DNA from: Marinobacterium litorale DSM 23545
Lineage (GTDB): Bacteria; Pseudomonadota; Gammaproteobacteria; Pseudomonadales; Balneatricaceae
Direction: 5' to 3'
Length of the DNA stretch: 64,000 bases
Assembly (NCBI RefSeq): GCF_000428985.1
Contig: NZ_AUAZ01000014.1
Coordinates: 1-64,000, forward strand
Position numbers and translations under genes: made by a program. The first letter of the stretch is position 1; each line of letters starts with the position of its first letter. The notes below the pieces were generated by a model. That model was not told the origin of the DNA, made no database searches, and saw nothing but the letters and a program-made list of their open reading frames with translations. Shown here piece after piece: positions 24,578-32,946 of this stretch.

Positions 24578-26598
24578 TGCGTCAGATTAGCCGTGCGGCC
24601 GTCCTCTGGCAGTTGATCGCTTTTATTGCTGTGGTACTGCCACATTTCGGTTGGCTTCCATGGTGGCTGATAGGGCTCTGTGTCGGTGCGCCGGCACTGC
24701 GTTTAATGATTCATGCCGGACGTTGGCCTTTTCCACACTGGAGCATCAAGCTGGCGCTGGTCGTGGCGGTCAGTGGAGGTTTGCTGCTCACCTTCAATCG
24801 GGATACCGGCATGAGTGCGACCGTCGCACTGCTGGTGGCGGGTTTGGCGCTGAAGATGATTGAGATCTACCACCGGCGCGACGCGCTGGTGTTGTTGTAT
24901 GTGGCGCTGTTCGTGGCAGCGACAACTTTCCTGTTTTATCAGTCTATCGGTGTCGCGCTCTATGTCATGCTGGCGTTGGGTGTGGTAATTACGGCCCTGA
25001 ACAGCATTTTCCAGAACCCGATGCAGAACGACATGATGCGTCCGCTTCGACGCTCTGGACGGTTACTGCTTTTTTCGTTACCGATGATGTTGGTGTTGTT
25101 TCTGCTGTTCCCGCGAATCGGGCCGCTGTGGTCGATTCCATTGGATAGGCAGGCGGCGCGCAGCGGCCTTTCTGACACGATGTCGCCGGGCGAGATCTCC
25201 CAGTTGACACGCTCCGACGAGCTGGCGTTTCGGGCCGCGTTTTCCGACGCACCACCGTTACCATCCCAGCGCTATTGGCGCTCTCTGGTATACAGTCATT
25301 TCGACGGCCGACGCTGGACCCGGGAGCCCTGGGAGCAGCGTGCGAGGCTGGAGGATGAACGACTGATTGATGAATCCAGCCCCGTCACCTACGAGGTGAT
25401 ATATGAACCTTCCCGGCGCCGTTGGCTGGTGGCGCTCGATCAGCCTGCCGTTGCTCCGCGGGATTACCGACTGGGGTATGCCCGAACCCTGGTGTCGGAT
25501 CGCCCGGTAGATCGTCGAATCAACTATGAGGTGACCTCCTATCTGCAATACAAGCTGTCGCCGGAGCTACTCAGTGAGCGCAAACGCGCACTGTTTCTGC
25601 AACTCCCGGAGGCCGGGAATGAGCGTGCGAGGGCTTTGGCGGACCAGTGGTGGCGGGCGGCGCAGCAGCGCCCAGAGCCGTTTGTTCAGCAGGTACTGAA
25701 TTATTTTCGTGGGGACTTCAGTTATACGCTGACGCCGCCTGCTCTGCAGGGCGATACCATCGACCAGTTTCTGTTCGAAACCCGGCAGGGGTTCTGTGGC
25801 CACTACGCGGGCGCACTCGCTTTTTTGCTGCGCTCTGTCGGCGTTCCGGCGCGGGTTGTAGGGGGCTACCAAGGGGGAGAGTGGAACCCCTACGAGGGAT
25901 ATCTGACGGTGCGTCAATATGATGCCCATGCCTGGGTTGAATATTGGCAGCCCGCCGGGGGATGGGTGCGCGTGGATCCGACTGCGGCTGTCTCTCCCGA
26001 CCGGGTGGAGGGGAGTGCGGATCAAGTGTTTGCACAGGACCCGGCTTTTCTATCAGAAACGCCGCTGGCGCGTTTGCGTTTGGGTCAGGATGGCTGGTTG
26101 GCGGAACTGCGTCGACGTGCCGAGGCGATTAATTTCAACTGGCACCGCTGGGTTCTGAACTATCAGGGCCAGCAAATAGAGCTGTTAAAGGGCCTGCTCG
26201 GGCAGTTGAGCATGGTGAAGATGGTGTTGGCCATGATGGGGCCGGTTGCACTGATCCTGGCAGCTGTCGCCTGGTTTCAGCTACGAGATAGGCGGCGCCG
26301 ACCGTCTGACCCCATCAGTCGCGGCCTGACCACGATATTAAAGCGGCTGGAGCGGCAGGGTTTCCAGCGTCATCCTTCAGAACCGCTGCACAGGTTTCTG
26401 CGCCGAGTCGCCGAGGCGGCTCCAGAAGTGGCTGACCCGCTGTTGCGGCTGGCGCAAGCCGATGAGGCGGTTCGTTACGCGGAGGATCCGGGGCAGCGCG
26501 ATACATTGCTGTCAGCGGTGAAAGCCTGTCAGAATGCGCTGGCAAGAAATACCAGTGTGATTCATAAGCGCATCGAGGATGAGAAAGCGGGTCGGTAA
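24577..26598 (+). CDS. DUF3488 / transglutaminase-like membrane protein (TgpA type)
   Basis: This 673-aa protein has an N-terminal block of about six to seven transmembrane helices (DUF3488) and a large periplasmic transglutaminase-like domain. The triad is visible as RQGFCGHYAGALAFLLR (Cys), YDAHAWVEYW (His) and WVRVDPTAA (Asp). A last helix near residue 550 and a cytoplasmic DUF4129-like tail follow. TgpA of Pseudomonas aeruginosa, in the same operon type, is essential there. The ATG overlaps the DUF58 stop by one base. Confidence 0.92.
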   Translation: MRQISRAAVLWQLIAFIAVVLPHFGWLPWWLIGLCVGAPALRLMIHAGRWPFPHWSIKLALVVAVSGGLLLTFNRDTGMSATVALLVAGLALKMIEIYHRRDALVLLYVALFVAATTFLFYQSIGVALYVMLALGVVITALNSIFQNPMQNDMMRPLRRSGRLLLFSLPMMLVLFLLFPRIGPLWSIPLDRQAARSGLSDTMSPGEISQLTRSDELAFRAAFSDAPPLPSQRYWRSLVYSHFDGRRWTREPWEQRARLEDERLIDESSPVTYEVIYEPSRRRWLVALDQPAVAPRDYRLGYARTLVSDRPVDRRINYEVTSYLQYKLSPELLSERKRALFLQLPEAGNERARALADQWWRAAQQRPEPFVQQVLNYFRGDFSYTLTPPALQGDTIDQFLFETRQGFCGHYAGALAFLLRSVGVPARVVGGYQGGEWNPYEGYLTVRQYDAHAWVEYWQPAGGWVRVDPTAAVSPDRVEGSADQVFAQDPAFLSETPLARLRLGQDGWLAELRRRAEAINFNWHRWVLNYQGQQIELLKGLLGQLSMVKMVLAMMGPVALILAAVAWFQLRDRRRRPSDPISRGLTTILKRLERQGFQRHPSEPLHRFLRRVAEAAPEVADPLLRLAQADEAVRYAEDPGQRDTLLSAVKACQNALARNTSVIHKRIEDEKAGR

Positions 26599-26599
26599 G

Positions 26600-27298
26600 A
26601 TGGCAACAGAGATACCCTTCCCCTATCGGGTAGTGCGCAGCCGCAAGCGGCGCACCGCGTCCCTGAGTATCGATATGGGACAGGTGGAAGTGAGAGTACC
26701 TGCGTTGGTGGATAATGCGTGGGTGGAGCAGTGGTTGTTGAGTAAAAGCGACTGGGTTCTGCCCCGGCTGGCCCAGCAGCGGGAGGACCTGGCCGATCAT
26801 GAGATACGGATTGAGCCCGGGGCCCAGATTTTTGTGGCAGGTGAGCCCCGGCGATTGAAATGGCGCCGTGGCGCGCGCAGTGGTGTGGTTGAAACACCAG
26901 ACCATCTGGAAGTCATTATCTCCTCTAGAGTGCGAGTGGCCGAGGTTGATGCGGTCCATCGGCAGTTGAAAGCCTGGTTTGCCGAACGTGCTCAGAGCGT
27001 TTTGCCTGAGCGCTGTGAAGCGCTTGCTGAAGCCACCGGCCTGAAACCTGCCAAGGTGGTGGTTAAAGACTATCGGCGCAAGTGGGGACAGTGCAGCAGC
27101 TCGGGAACCGTTTCTTTAAATTGGCGTTTGGTCCATCTGGCACCGCACCTGCAGGATTATGTGATCATCCATGAATTGTGCCATCTTAAATATATGAACC
27201 ACGGCCGTGAGTTCTGGGGGCTGGTGCATCGTCTGGACGCTGACTATGATCAAAATAGACGTCAATTGGCGCGAGCTTACCCCTATTTGATGTGGTGA
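26600..27298 (+). CDS. YgjP-like metallopeptidase (M48-type HExxH, DUF45)
   Basis: This 232-aa protein carries the zinc motif HELCHLKYMNHGREFW near residue 196. The preceding RRKWGQCSSSGTVSLNWRL segment is diagnostic of the YgjP/DUF45 family, which is often associated with restriction systems or stands alone. Here it directly follows tgpA with a 1-nt gap, so it may belong to that operon. The start is uncertain: ATG at 26600 is chosen because it follows the tgpA stop, while 26579 would overlap and add seven residues. No strong ribosome binding site is seen for either. Confidence 0.82.
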   Translation: MATEIPFPYRVVRSRKRRTASLSIDMGQVEVRVPALVDNAWVEQWLLSKSDWVLPRLAQQREDLADHEIRIEPGAQIFVAGEPRRLKWRRGARSGVVETPDHLEVIISSRVRVAEVDAVHRQLKAWFAERAQSVLPERCEALAEATGLKPAKVVVKDYRRKWGQCSSSGTVSLNWRLVHLAPHLQDYVIIHELCHLKYMNHGREFWGLVHRLDADYDQNRRQLARAYPYLMW

Positions 27299-27420
27299 GT
27301 TAGACTTTTGGAGGGTTGCCGCCCCCCCTTCAAAACCGCCACTATCTCGGTGAACCAATGCGCTGAATCCTTGTGGCTTTCTGGCTACAAGTTTGTTCAT
27401 ACATCGAGAAAAAGAACAAT

Positions 27421-29223
27421 ATGAGCCTATATACCTCCATTGAGCGCGCGCTGTTCAATTCGCTGACCAAGAAAATTGTTGGCAACGTGCTCTTCATTCT
27501 GCTCCCTCACGTGGTGCTGGTCGGCCTGGGCGTACACTACGCCAGCGAGATTCGCACTGCGCTGGAAATGTCGGGTGTGACCTCGGAGCAGCAGGCGATG
27601 ATCGGAGCCTCGCTCGATACCTTCTGGACCTATGCCATGGCGACGGTGATCTTTGCCATTCTGGCCGGCATCGGTACGATCTTCTTCATGCGTCATCTGT
27701 TCCTGCGACCGATCCGCGAAATTACCCGGGTGTTGCGGGCAATCAAGGATAAGGATGGTGATATCTCGGCGACACTGCCGGAATATACCTATGACGAGAT
27801 TTCCGATATGGCACGCGCCTATAACGCGTTCTCGGACAGTCTCAAAAAAATGATCGCGGAGACACGCAGGCGTTCTGTCAACGTGGCAGTCAGTGCCCAG
27901 CGTGTTCAGAAAGTGGTGTTATCGGCTCATAAATCCGCCATGACCCAGGAAGAGCAGGCCCAGCTGGTGTTTCAGTCCAGTAGCGAAGCGACCCAGGCGA
28001 TTGATGAAATCGCCGGTACGACGCTAAAGATCAACGAGCAGAACAACGCCAATATGGAAGAGGTGCGCAGTTCAAACAGCGAGCTGCAGCGCGTTCTCGA
28101 CCAAGTGGTGTCAATTCGCGAACTCGCCAGTAGCTTTCAGGACACGGTGGGGCAGCTGAGCCAGAATTCCGAGAACATCACGCACATATTATCCATGGTG
28201 CAGGACTTCTCCGAACAGACCAACCTGCTCGCTCTGAATGCGTCCATAGAGGCAGCACGGGCGGGCGATGCCGGGCGCGGTTTCTCAGTCGTTGCCGATG
28301 AAGTTCGAAACCTATCGCAGAAAGTCAGTCAGGCGACTTCAGAAATCGATACCAATATCGGTCAGATGTCGAAACTTGTGCACAATACGCGGGACAGCGC
28401 GCAGAATATTCTCAATTATGTCGAGGACACCGAAACCTTTATTGGTGACACCAGCACTCAGTTTCAGCGCTTGGTACAGGATTTTGAGGAAGTTAACTCT
28501 CAGCTGGCGGGTATCAGTGCCGCGATTGATGAGCTTTCCTACACCAATAAAGAGTCCCACTCTCATGTGGCCCAGATTACGGAGATCTCCGGCGGTATCA
28601 AGGATGAAATGGAGGAGTCACGTAGTTACTCGGAACAACTGGAGCTTTCGACCGAGGAAACTCAGGAACTGCTTTCACGCTTCATCATCGGCTTTGGCGG
28701 TTTCGAAAATATGATTCTGACCGGCCGTGGTTGGGCAGAAAAAACGACACAGGCGCTGGAAGAGTTGCAGGGACGTGGGTTGAATCTCTTTGATCACAAC
28801 TACCGCCGGCTCAATGAAGGCCAGTCCCCGGAGAAATACGAAACCAGCTATTCCCAAGCCTATGAGTCGACGATGCGTCCGCTGTTCGATAGCTTTATTC
28901 AGGAGCGGCCCGAGTTTACCTATGCAATAGCGGTGGACCGTAACGGCTACGCGGCCGCACACCATAGCAAGGTATCGAAGCCGATGACCGGGGACTTCTC
29001 GGTGGACAATCTGCAGAGTCGCAACAAGCGGATCTTCGCCGGTAACCGCGCAGAGAAGCGCCGTGCAACCCACACATCGCCGTTCCTGCTGCAAACCTTT
29101 ATCCGTGATACGGGCGAAGTTTTGAATGACCTGTCGATCCCGATCTATTTGAACGGGCAGCATTGGGGGGCTTTGATTATGGGGTTCGATCCCAAACATC
29201 TGCTGGATGAAGGGCAGGACTAG
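27421..29223 (+). CDS. methyl-accepting chemotaxis protein with C-terminal sensory domain
   Basis: This 600-aa receptor has two transmembrane helices (residues ~20-45 and ~62-85) separated by only ~25 periplasmic residues, then HAMP (~85-140) and a coiled-coil signalling domain. The hairpin tip is near residue 265 ([32 protein letters not shown]). After the signalling domain, residues ~440-595 form a globular module. It contains ITGDFSVDN-like (MTGDFSVDN), [29 protein letters not shown] and [18 protein letters not shown] segments, and resembles a cytoplasmic Cache-type sensor. Sensing therefore probably occurs inside the cell. It has its own strong terminator. No CheR-tethering pentapeptide is visible. 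Confidence 0.9.
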   Translation: MSLYTSIERALFNSLTKKIVGNVLFILLPHVVLVGLGVHYASEIRTALEMSGVTSEQQAMIGASLDTFWTYAMATVIFAILAGIGTIFFMRHLFLRPIREITRVLRAIKDKDGDISATLPEYTYDEISDMARAYNAFSDSLKKMIAETRRRSVNVAVSAQRVQKVVLSAHKSAMTQEEQAQLVFQSSSEATQAIDEIAGTTLKINEQNNANMEEVRSSNSELQRVLDQVVSIRELASSFQDTVGQLSQNSENITHILSMVQDFSEQTNLLALNASIEAARAGDAGRGFSVVADEVRNLSQKVSQATSEIDTNIGQMSKLVHNTRDSAQNILNYVEDTETFIGDTSTQFQRLVQDFEEVNSQLAGISAAIDELSYTNKESHSHVAQITEISGGIKDEMEESRSYSEQLELSTEETQELLSRFIIGFGGFENMILTGRGWAEKTTQALEELQGRGLNLFDHNYRRLNEGQSPEKYETSYSQAYESTMRPLFDSFIQERPEFTYAIAVDRNGYAAAHHSKVSKPMTGDFSVDNLQSRNKRIFAGNRAEKRRATHTSPFLLQTFIRDTGEVLNDLSIPIYLNGQHWGALIMGFDPKHLLDEGQD

Positions 29224-29246
29224 CGTCGGGTAGCGCTTGTTGGAAG

Positions 29247-29281
29247 AAAAAGAGGGAGCGTGATTGGCGCTCCCTCTTTTT
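29247..29281. terminator. bidirectional rho-independent terminator between the chemotaxis receptor and the response regulator
   Basis: Perfect 14-bp arms (A5 GAGGGAGCG and CGCTCCCTC T5) surround a seven-base loop. The poly-A/poly-T flanks serve both convergent genes. Confidence 0.92.
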
Positions 29282-29305
29282 ATTTGGTCGTTGAGTCCCG
29301 GCTGC

Positions 29306-30148
29306 TTAGATTTCGATGTCAGCCACCAGCTGCTGAATCAGCTGCTTCATGATGTCATAGGACAGCGGCTTGCTGCACAGCGCCGATACCCCCGCATTCT
29401 GAATAGCCGCCAGCCGGTTTTCGTTCTGTTCCGATGTGATCATCATCACCGGCACGGTGGGCTGCTCGCTGTGGTGACGGATGTGTTCCACCAGTTCCAG
29501 GCCATCGATATTGGGCATGTTGTAATCAGAGATGACCAGGTCGAACATGCGCTCATTGAGGTAGCGCAGGGCTTCTGCGCCATCGGCAGCCTCAACAATA
29601 TTCTCGATGCCGGTGGCGCTGAGAATCTGATGGACAAATTTACGTGACAGGGCGCTGTCATCCACCAGCAGTACGTTCATATCCTCGAACAGCTTTTCCT
29701 CTTCCTGATCGGGGTCGGTCAGCGAGTCAGTGATGTAATGCATGGTGCCCTGAAGAGCACGCTGCAGGTCACTGCGGGTGAAAGGCTTTGGCAGTATGGC
29801 GATGGCGCCCGCCTGCCGGATTGGTTCCAGGTAACGGTAGTGAGTTTCCGAGGAAACCAGCAGAAAGGTGATATCGGACAGTGATGGGTCCTGGCGCATC
29901 TTTGCGACCAGTTCGGTGCCGGTCATATCCGGAAGATGCATCGCCGACATAACAATATCCGGTCGGGCCAGGCGCATACGATCCAGCGCCGGGGCTGCCG
30001 ATTCGAACTCTTCGATTTCGCGGATGCCGAGTTGACGCAGCGAATCGACAATAATGTGTCGCTGAACCCGTGAAGGCTCTATAACCTCAACCAGTAGATC
30101 TTCAATTTTCATAGAGTAGGGCCATACTTCGTCGTTGTAAGCGGACAT
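29306..30148 (-). CDS. twin-receiver response regulator, first receiver degenerate
   Basis: This 280-aa protein consists of two CheY-like receiver domains and no output domain. Receiver 2 (residues ~155-278) is complete: LLVDDSALSRKF (acidic pair), VISDYNMPNIDG (phospho-acceptor Asp), MITSE and the lysine in SKPLS. In receiver 1 the acidic pair is VIEPSR, and the acceptor position reads VMSAMHLPD, with alanine in place of aspartate, although SSE and PKPFT remain. Receiver 1 is thus probably a non-phosphorylated module. The start is uncertain (30148 or 30112); 30175 falls inside a likely -10 element. It faces the chemotaxis receptor, suggesting a chemosensory or c-di-GMP role. Confidence 0.87.
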   Translation of the reverse strand: MSAYNDEVWPYSMKIEDLLVEVIEPSRVQRHIIVDSLRQLGIREIEEFESAAPALDRMRLARPDIVMSAMHLPDMTGTELVAKMRQDPSLSDITFLLVSSETHYRYLEPIRQAGAIAILPKPFTRSDLQRALQGTMHYITDSLTDPDQEEEKLFEDMNVLLVDDSALSRKFVHQILSATGIENIVEAADGAEALRYLNERMFDLVISDYNMPNIDGLELVEHIRHHSEQPTVPVMMITSEQNENRLAAIQNAGVSALCSKPLSYDIMKQLIQQLVADIEI

Positions 30149-30173
30149 TATCGATCGGGGCACCGCTGGAATC

Positions 30174-30179
30174 ATTCTA
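30174..30179 (-). promoter_or_regulatory. possible extended -10 element for the twin-receiver gene
   Basis: On the minus strand the sequence TGC-TAGAAT fits an extended -10 promoter. Transcription would begin near 30167, just upstream of the ATG at 30148. No good -35 hexamer is visible, as is common for extended -10 promoters. Confidence 0.35.
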
Positions 30180-30287
30180 GCACGGTTGGAGTACGAATCG
30201 AGAAAGAGTGAACTTGATCGATAACTCAGATTTTTGTTCAGCTAACTGTTCAGGTTAGGTTCATCTGGATTGCGTTATAATGGAGGT

Positions 30288-30440
30288 TCGCGTTCCCGCT
30301 GTGTACCGGAACATGGCCTGTATCGCGTTCAGGAGCGAAGGGCGTCGGTTATCATGGCGCCGGGTTGACGGATTTACCAACCCATCATCATTTTTCTTTT
30401 CCATATTTCAAGGTCGCCTCCATGGCGACCTTCTTTCTTT
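30288..30440 (+). ncRNA. candidate small RNA between the twin-receiver gene and ptsP
   Basis: A perfect TATAAT at 30276-30281 on the plus strand is followed 130 nt later by a hairpin AAGGTCGCC/GGCGACCTT (30410-30432) with the tail CTTTCTTTC. Both flanking genes are on the minus strand, so nothing annotated uses this promoter or terminator. The predicted transcript of about 150 nt contains several GGA triplets (ATGGAGG just at the 5' side, CCGGAAC, CAGGAGC, ACGGATT) and a pyrimidine-rich stretch before the hairpin. The -35 region is poor. A 64-codon reading frame overlaps it but runs through the terminator and looks non-coding. No known RNA family is recognised. Confidence 0.35.
30410..30440 (+). 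terminator. plus-strand terminator hairpin
   Basis: AAGGTCGCC and GGCGACCTT form a perfect 9-bp stem with a five-base loop, followed by a T-rich tail on the plus strand only. No protein-coding gene on this strand ends here. Confidence 0.55.
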
Positions 30441-30450
30441 CAGGGGCTGG

Positions 30451-32748
30451 TTAACCGCGGCTTTCATAGTCTGACGGTAATGCGGGTCCATCCGCGGACC
30501 AGCCCAGTTGCTCCACGACCGGCCGGAACAGGTCACGTATTTCACTCTCGTCGGTACAGTCTTTTGCCTGCTCCAGCAGCGGCAGCAGATCTTCACGTCT
30601 GACTGAGCGAATCAGCAGTTTAATTTTCGGGATGTTGTAGGCACTGAGGCTCAGAGTATCGTAGCCCAGAGCGATAAGCAGCAGCACCGCGATCGGATCA
30701 GACGCCATCTCCCCGCAGAGAGAGACCGGCAGATCCAGCTTGCGGCACTGAGTCAGTATTTGCTCCAGAGCAACCAGCATGGCGGGATGCAGATTGTCGA
30801 ACAGGTTCGAGACTCTTGGATTGTTGCGGTCCACCGCCAGCAGATACTGGGTCAGGTCGTTTGAGCCGACCGATACAAAATCGATGTAAGGTGCCAGCTT
30901 GGGCAACAGAAGCATGGCTGATGGCACCTCGATCATCATGCCGATCTCCGGCATTGAGGCATGAATGCCATCGCGTTCCAGTGCTGCCAGCGCTTTTTCG
31001 ACCAGCTCTCTGACGGTTTTTATCTCATCAACCCGGCTGATCATCGGTACCAGGATTTTCAGGTTGCCATGCTCGGCATGGGCCCGGAGCATGGCGCGAA
31101 TCTGACTGACCAATAGCTGGGTATTATCCAGCGTGAAACGGATCCCGCGCCACCCGAGGTAGGGGTTGCTTTCATTGATTTCAAAGTAGGGAAGCTGCTT
31201 GTCACCGCCGATATCCAGTGTTCGCATGGAGACCGGGTAGGGTGAATAGGCTTTCAGCACTTTTTGATAGATTCGATACTGTTCGTGCTCGGTCGGGAAG
31301 CTGTGATGAACCATAAACGGGATTTCGGAGCGATACAGTCCTACCCCCTCGGCGCCCCGCTGCAGGCCAGGCGTTGCGTCGGCGAGGAGGCCGGTGTTCG
31401 TCAGAAGCCTGATACGCACGCCATCCAGTGTCTCGGCAGCTTGGTCGCGCAGCCGGTCCAGCCCCTTCATAAAGCGCTGTTCTTGAACAATCATGCGCTT
31501 GTATTCAGAGAGCAGCGCCGGTGGCGGGTTGATAACGCACTCGGCCCGGTTGCCATCCACAATGACTCGAGCGCCTCGGTTGTGCTCCAGCTCAAGGCCT
31601 TCAACGCCCATCACGGCCGGTATACCCAGCGCATTAGCGACAATCGCGGTGTGCGACAGGGCTGAGCCATCGGTGCAGATCAGGCCTCGAATACGCTCCT
31701 GTGGGAAGGCCGCGATATCGGCGATGCTGATCAGGTCTCCCGCCAGAACAAGCTCCTCGTCCGGTGTTTCGATCACCTGTTGGTCGCGCTCGAGAATCTG
31801 GTTCAAGAGCCGCTGGCCGATATTGCGGATGTCCTCGCTACGCGCCTGCATGTAGGGATCGGCCGATTGCTCAAACATGCCGGCCATCTCATCAATGGTC
31901 TGCTTCAAAGCCCATTCGGCCGATGCGCCTTCGCTGATCAGTTTGATGACCCGCTCACTGAGCTCAGGACTTTGCAGCATCATCTGGTAGACGTGAAAGA
32001 GGGCGCCGACGTCGGCGGGGAGGTGTTGTCCCAAACGACCAGAGCCGGATTCCAGCTCTTCCCGGACGGCGGCCAGCGCATCCTGGAAGTCCTGTTTCTG
32101 TTGCGCCGGGTTGCTTGTTATCGAGGGTTTGACGTCAGAGAGAGACATCTGGGGGTGGATCTGCCAGAGGCGGCCACAACCAACGCCGGGTGCACCCTTC
32201 ACCCCGTTATAACGGCGATAGGGCGAGCTGCTGTCAGGCAGGTTGGTCATCCACTTGCCATCACGGTGCAGCTGGTAAAGTGTACTGCCCAGCTGAGAGG
32301 CGACGGTGATTAAGAAAGCCTCGTCCTCTTCACTGAATGGTTCACGCTGATGCCCCTGAATGACCAGTACACCGACCAGTTTGCGCAGGTGTAGTAGCGG
32401 AACCCCGAGAAAGCGGTGGTACGCCATCTCATGGGTTTCCGGAATATATACGAATCGGTCATCAGCCGGCGCGTCGGCCAGGTTGACCGCGCTGAGCGTA
32501 GCCGCGATGTGGCCTACCAGGCCCTCGTTGATTGCAAGGTGGGCCTGTCCCACCGCTTCCGCCGAGAGTCCTTTAGTGGTGGCCAGGATCAGGCTGTCCC
32601 TTTCGGGGTTGCACAGGTAGATACTGCACACTTCGACATTGAGAAGCTCGCTCAGTCGTTGGACAATTGTCGCCATCATCGCCGACGGATCCTGAGTACG
32701 GGCGATTTGCTCAACAAGAGCGGTTAGGGTACTGAGCGGGTGATGCAT
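30451..32748 (-). CDS. ptsP: phosphoenolpyruvate-protein phosphotransferase PtsP (nitrogen PTS enzyme I)
   Basis: PtsP takes phosphate from PEP and passes it to NPr and then PtsN in the regulatory nitrogen PTS. The 765-aa protein has an N-terminal GAF domain (residues ~1-155; EVCSIYLCNPERDSLILATT) and then the enzyme I part. The phospho-histidine is in TDGSALSHTAIVANALG, PEP contacts are in GLYRSEIPFM, and the active-site cysteine is in SLCGEMASDP. The ATG at 32748 is chosen because the GAF domain starts there. The frame stays open 200 codons further upstream, but that sequence is unrelated and overlaps the divergent gene. RppH, a common upstream neighbour, is absent here. Confidence 0.95.
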   Translation of the reverse strand: MHHPLSTLTALVEQIARTQDPSAMMATIVQRLSELLNVEVCSIYLCNPERDSLILATTKGLSAEAVGQAHLAINEGLVGHIAATLSAVNLADAPADDRFVYIPETHEMAYHRFLGVPLLHLRKLVGVLVIQGHQREPFSEEDEAFLITVASQLGSTLYQLHRDGKWMTNLPDSSSPYRRYNGVKGAPGVGCGRLWQIHPQMSLSDVKPSITSNPAQQKQDFQDALAAVREELESGSGRLGQHLPADVGALFHVYQMMLQSPELSERVIKLISEGASAEWALKQTIDEMAGMFEQSADPYMQARSEDIRNIGQRLLNQILERDQQVIETPDEELVLAGDLISIADIAAFPQERIRGLICTDGSALSHTAIVANALGIPAVMGVEGLELEHNRGARVIVDGNRAECVINPPPALLSEYKRMIVQEQRFMKGLDRLRDQAAETLDGVRIRLLTNTGLLADATPGLQRGAEGVGLYRSEIPFMVHHSFPTEHEQYRIYQKVLKAYSPYPVSMRTLDIGGDKQLPYFEINESNPYLGWRGIRFTLDNTQLLVSQIRAMLRAHAEHGNLKILVPMISRVDEIKTVRELVEKALAALERDGIHASMPEIGMMIEVPSAMLLLPKLAPYIDFVSVGSNDLTQYLLAVDRNNPRVSNLFDNLHPAMLVALEQILTQCRKLDLPVSLCGEMASDPIAVLLLIALGYDTLSLSAYNIPKIKLLIRSVRREDLLPLLEQAKDCTDESEIRDLFRPVVEQLGWSADGPALPSDYESRG

Positions 32749-32946
32749 GGTGCGTGAACTCCGGCAGGACTGAGCCCGACTATCATACCCCATTTTCCTG
32801 TCAGCTTGGGTGGTCTGGGGTGGGAATCCCTGGATTCGGGGCGGTATTACCGTGGTTATACAGTCAGGCTTATACAGCGCCGGGGGAGCTGGTACAATCC
32901 CATTTTGATCGCATGATGTCCATCGGGGGCGATTACTCACCAGCGC

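Noticed and set aside
30280-30474. 64-codon open frame on the plus strand
   Set aside because: It crosses the predicted terminator hairpin, and its composition is not protein-like; a non-coding transcript fits better.
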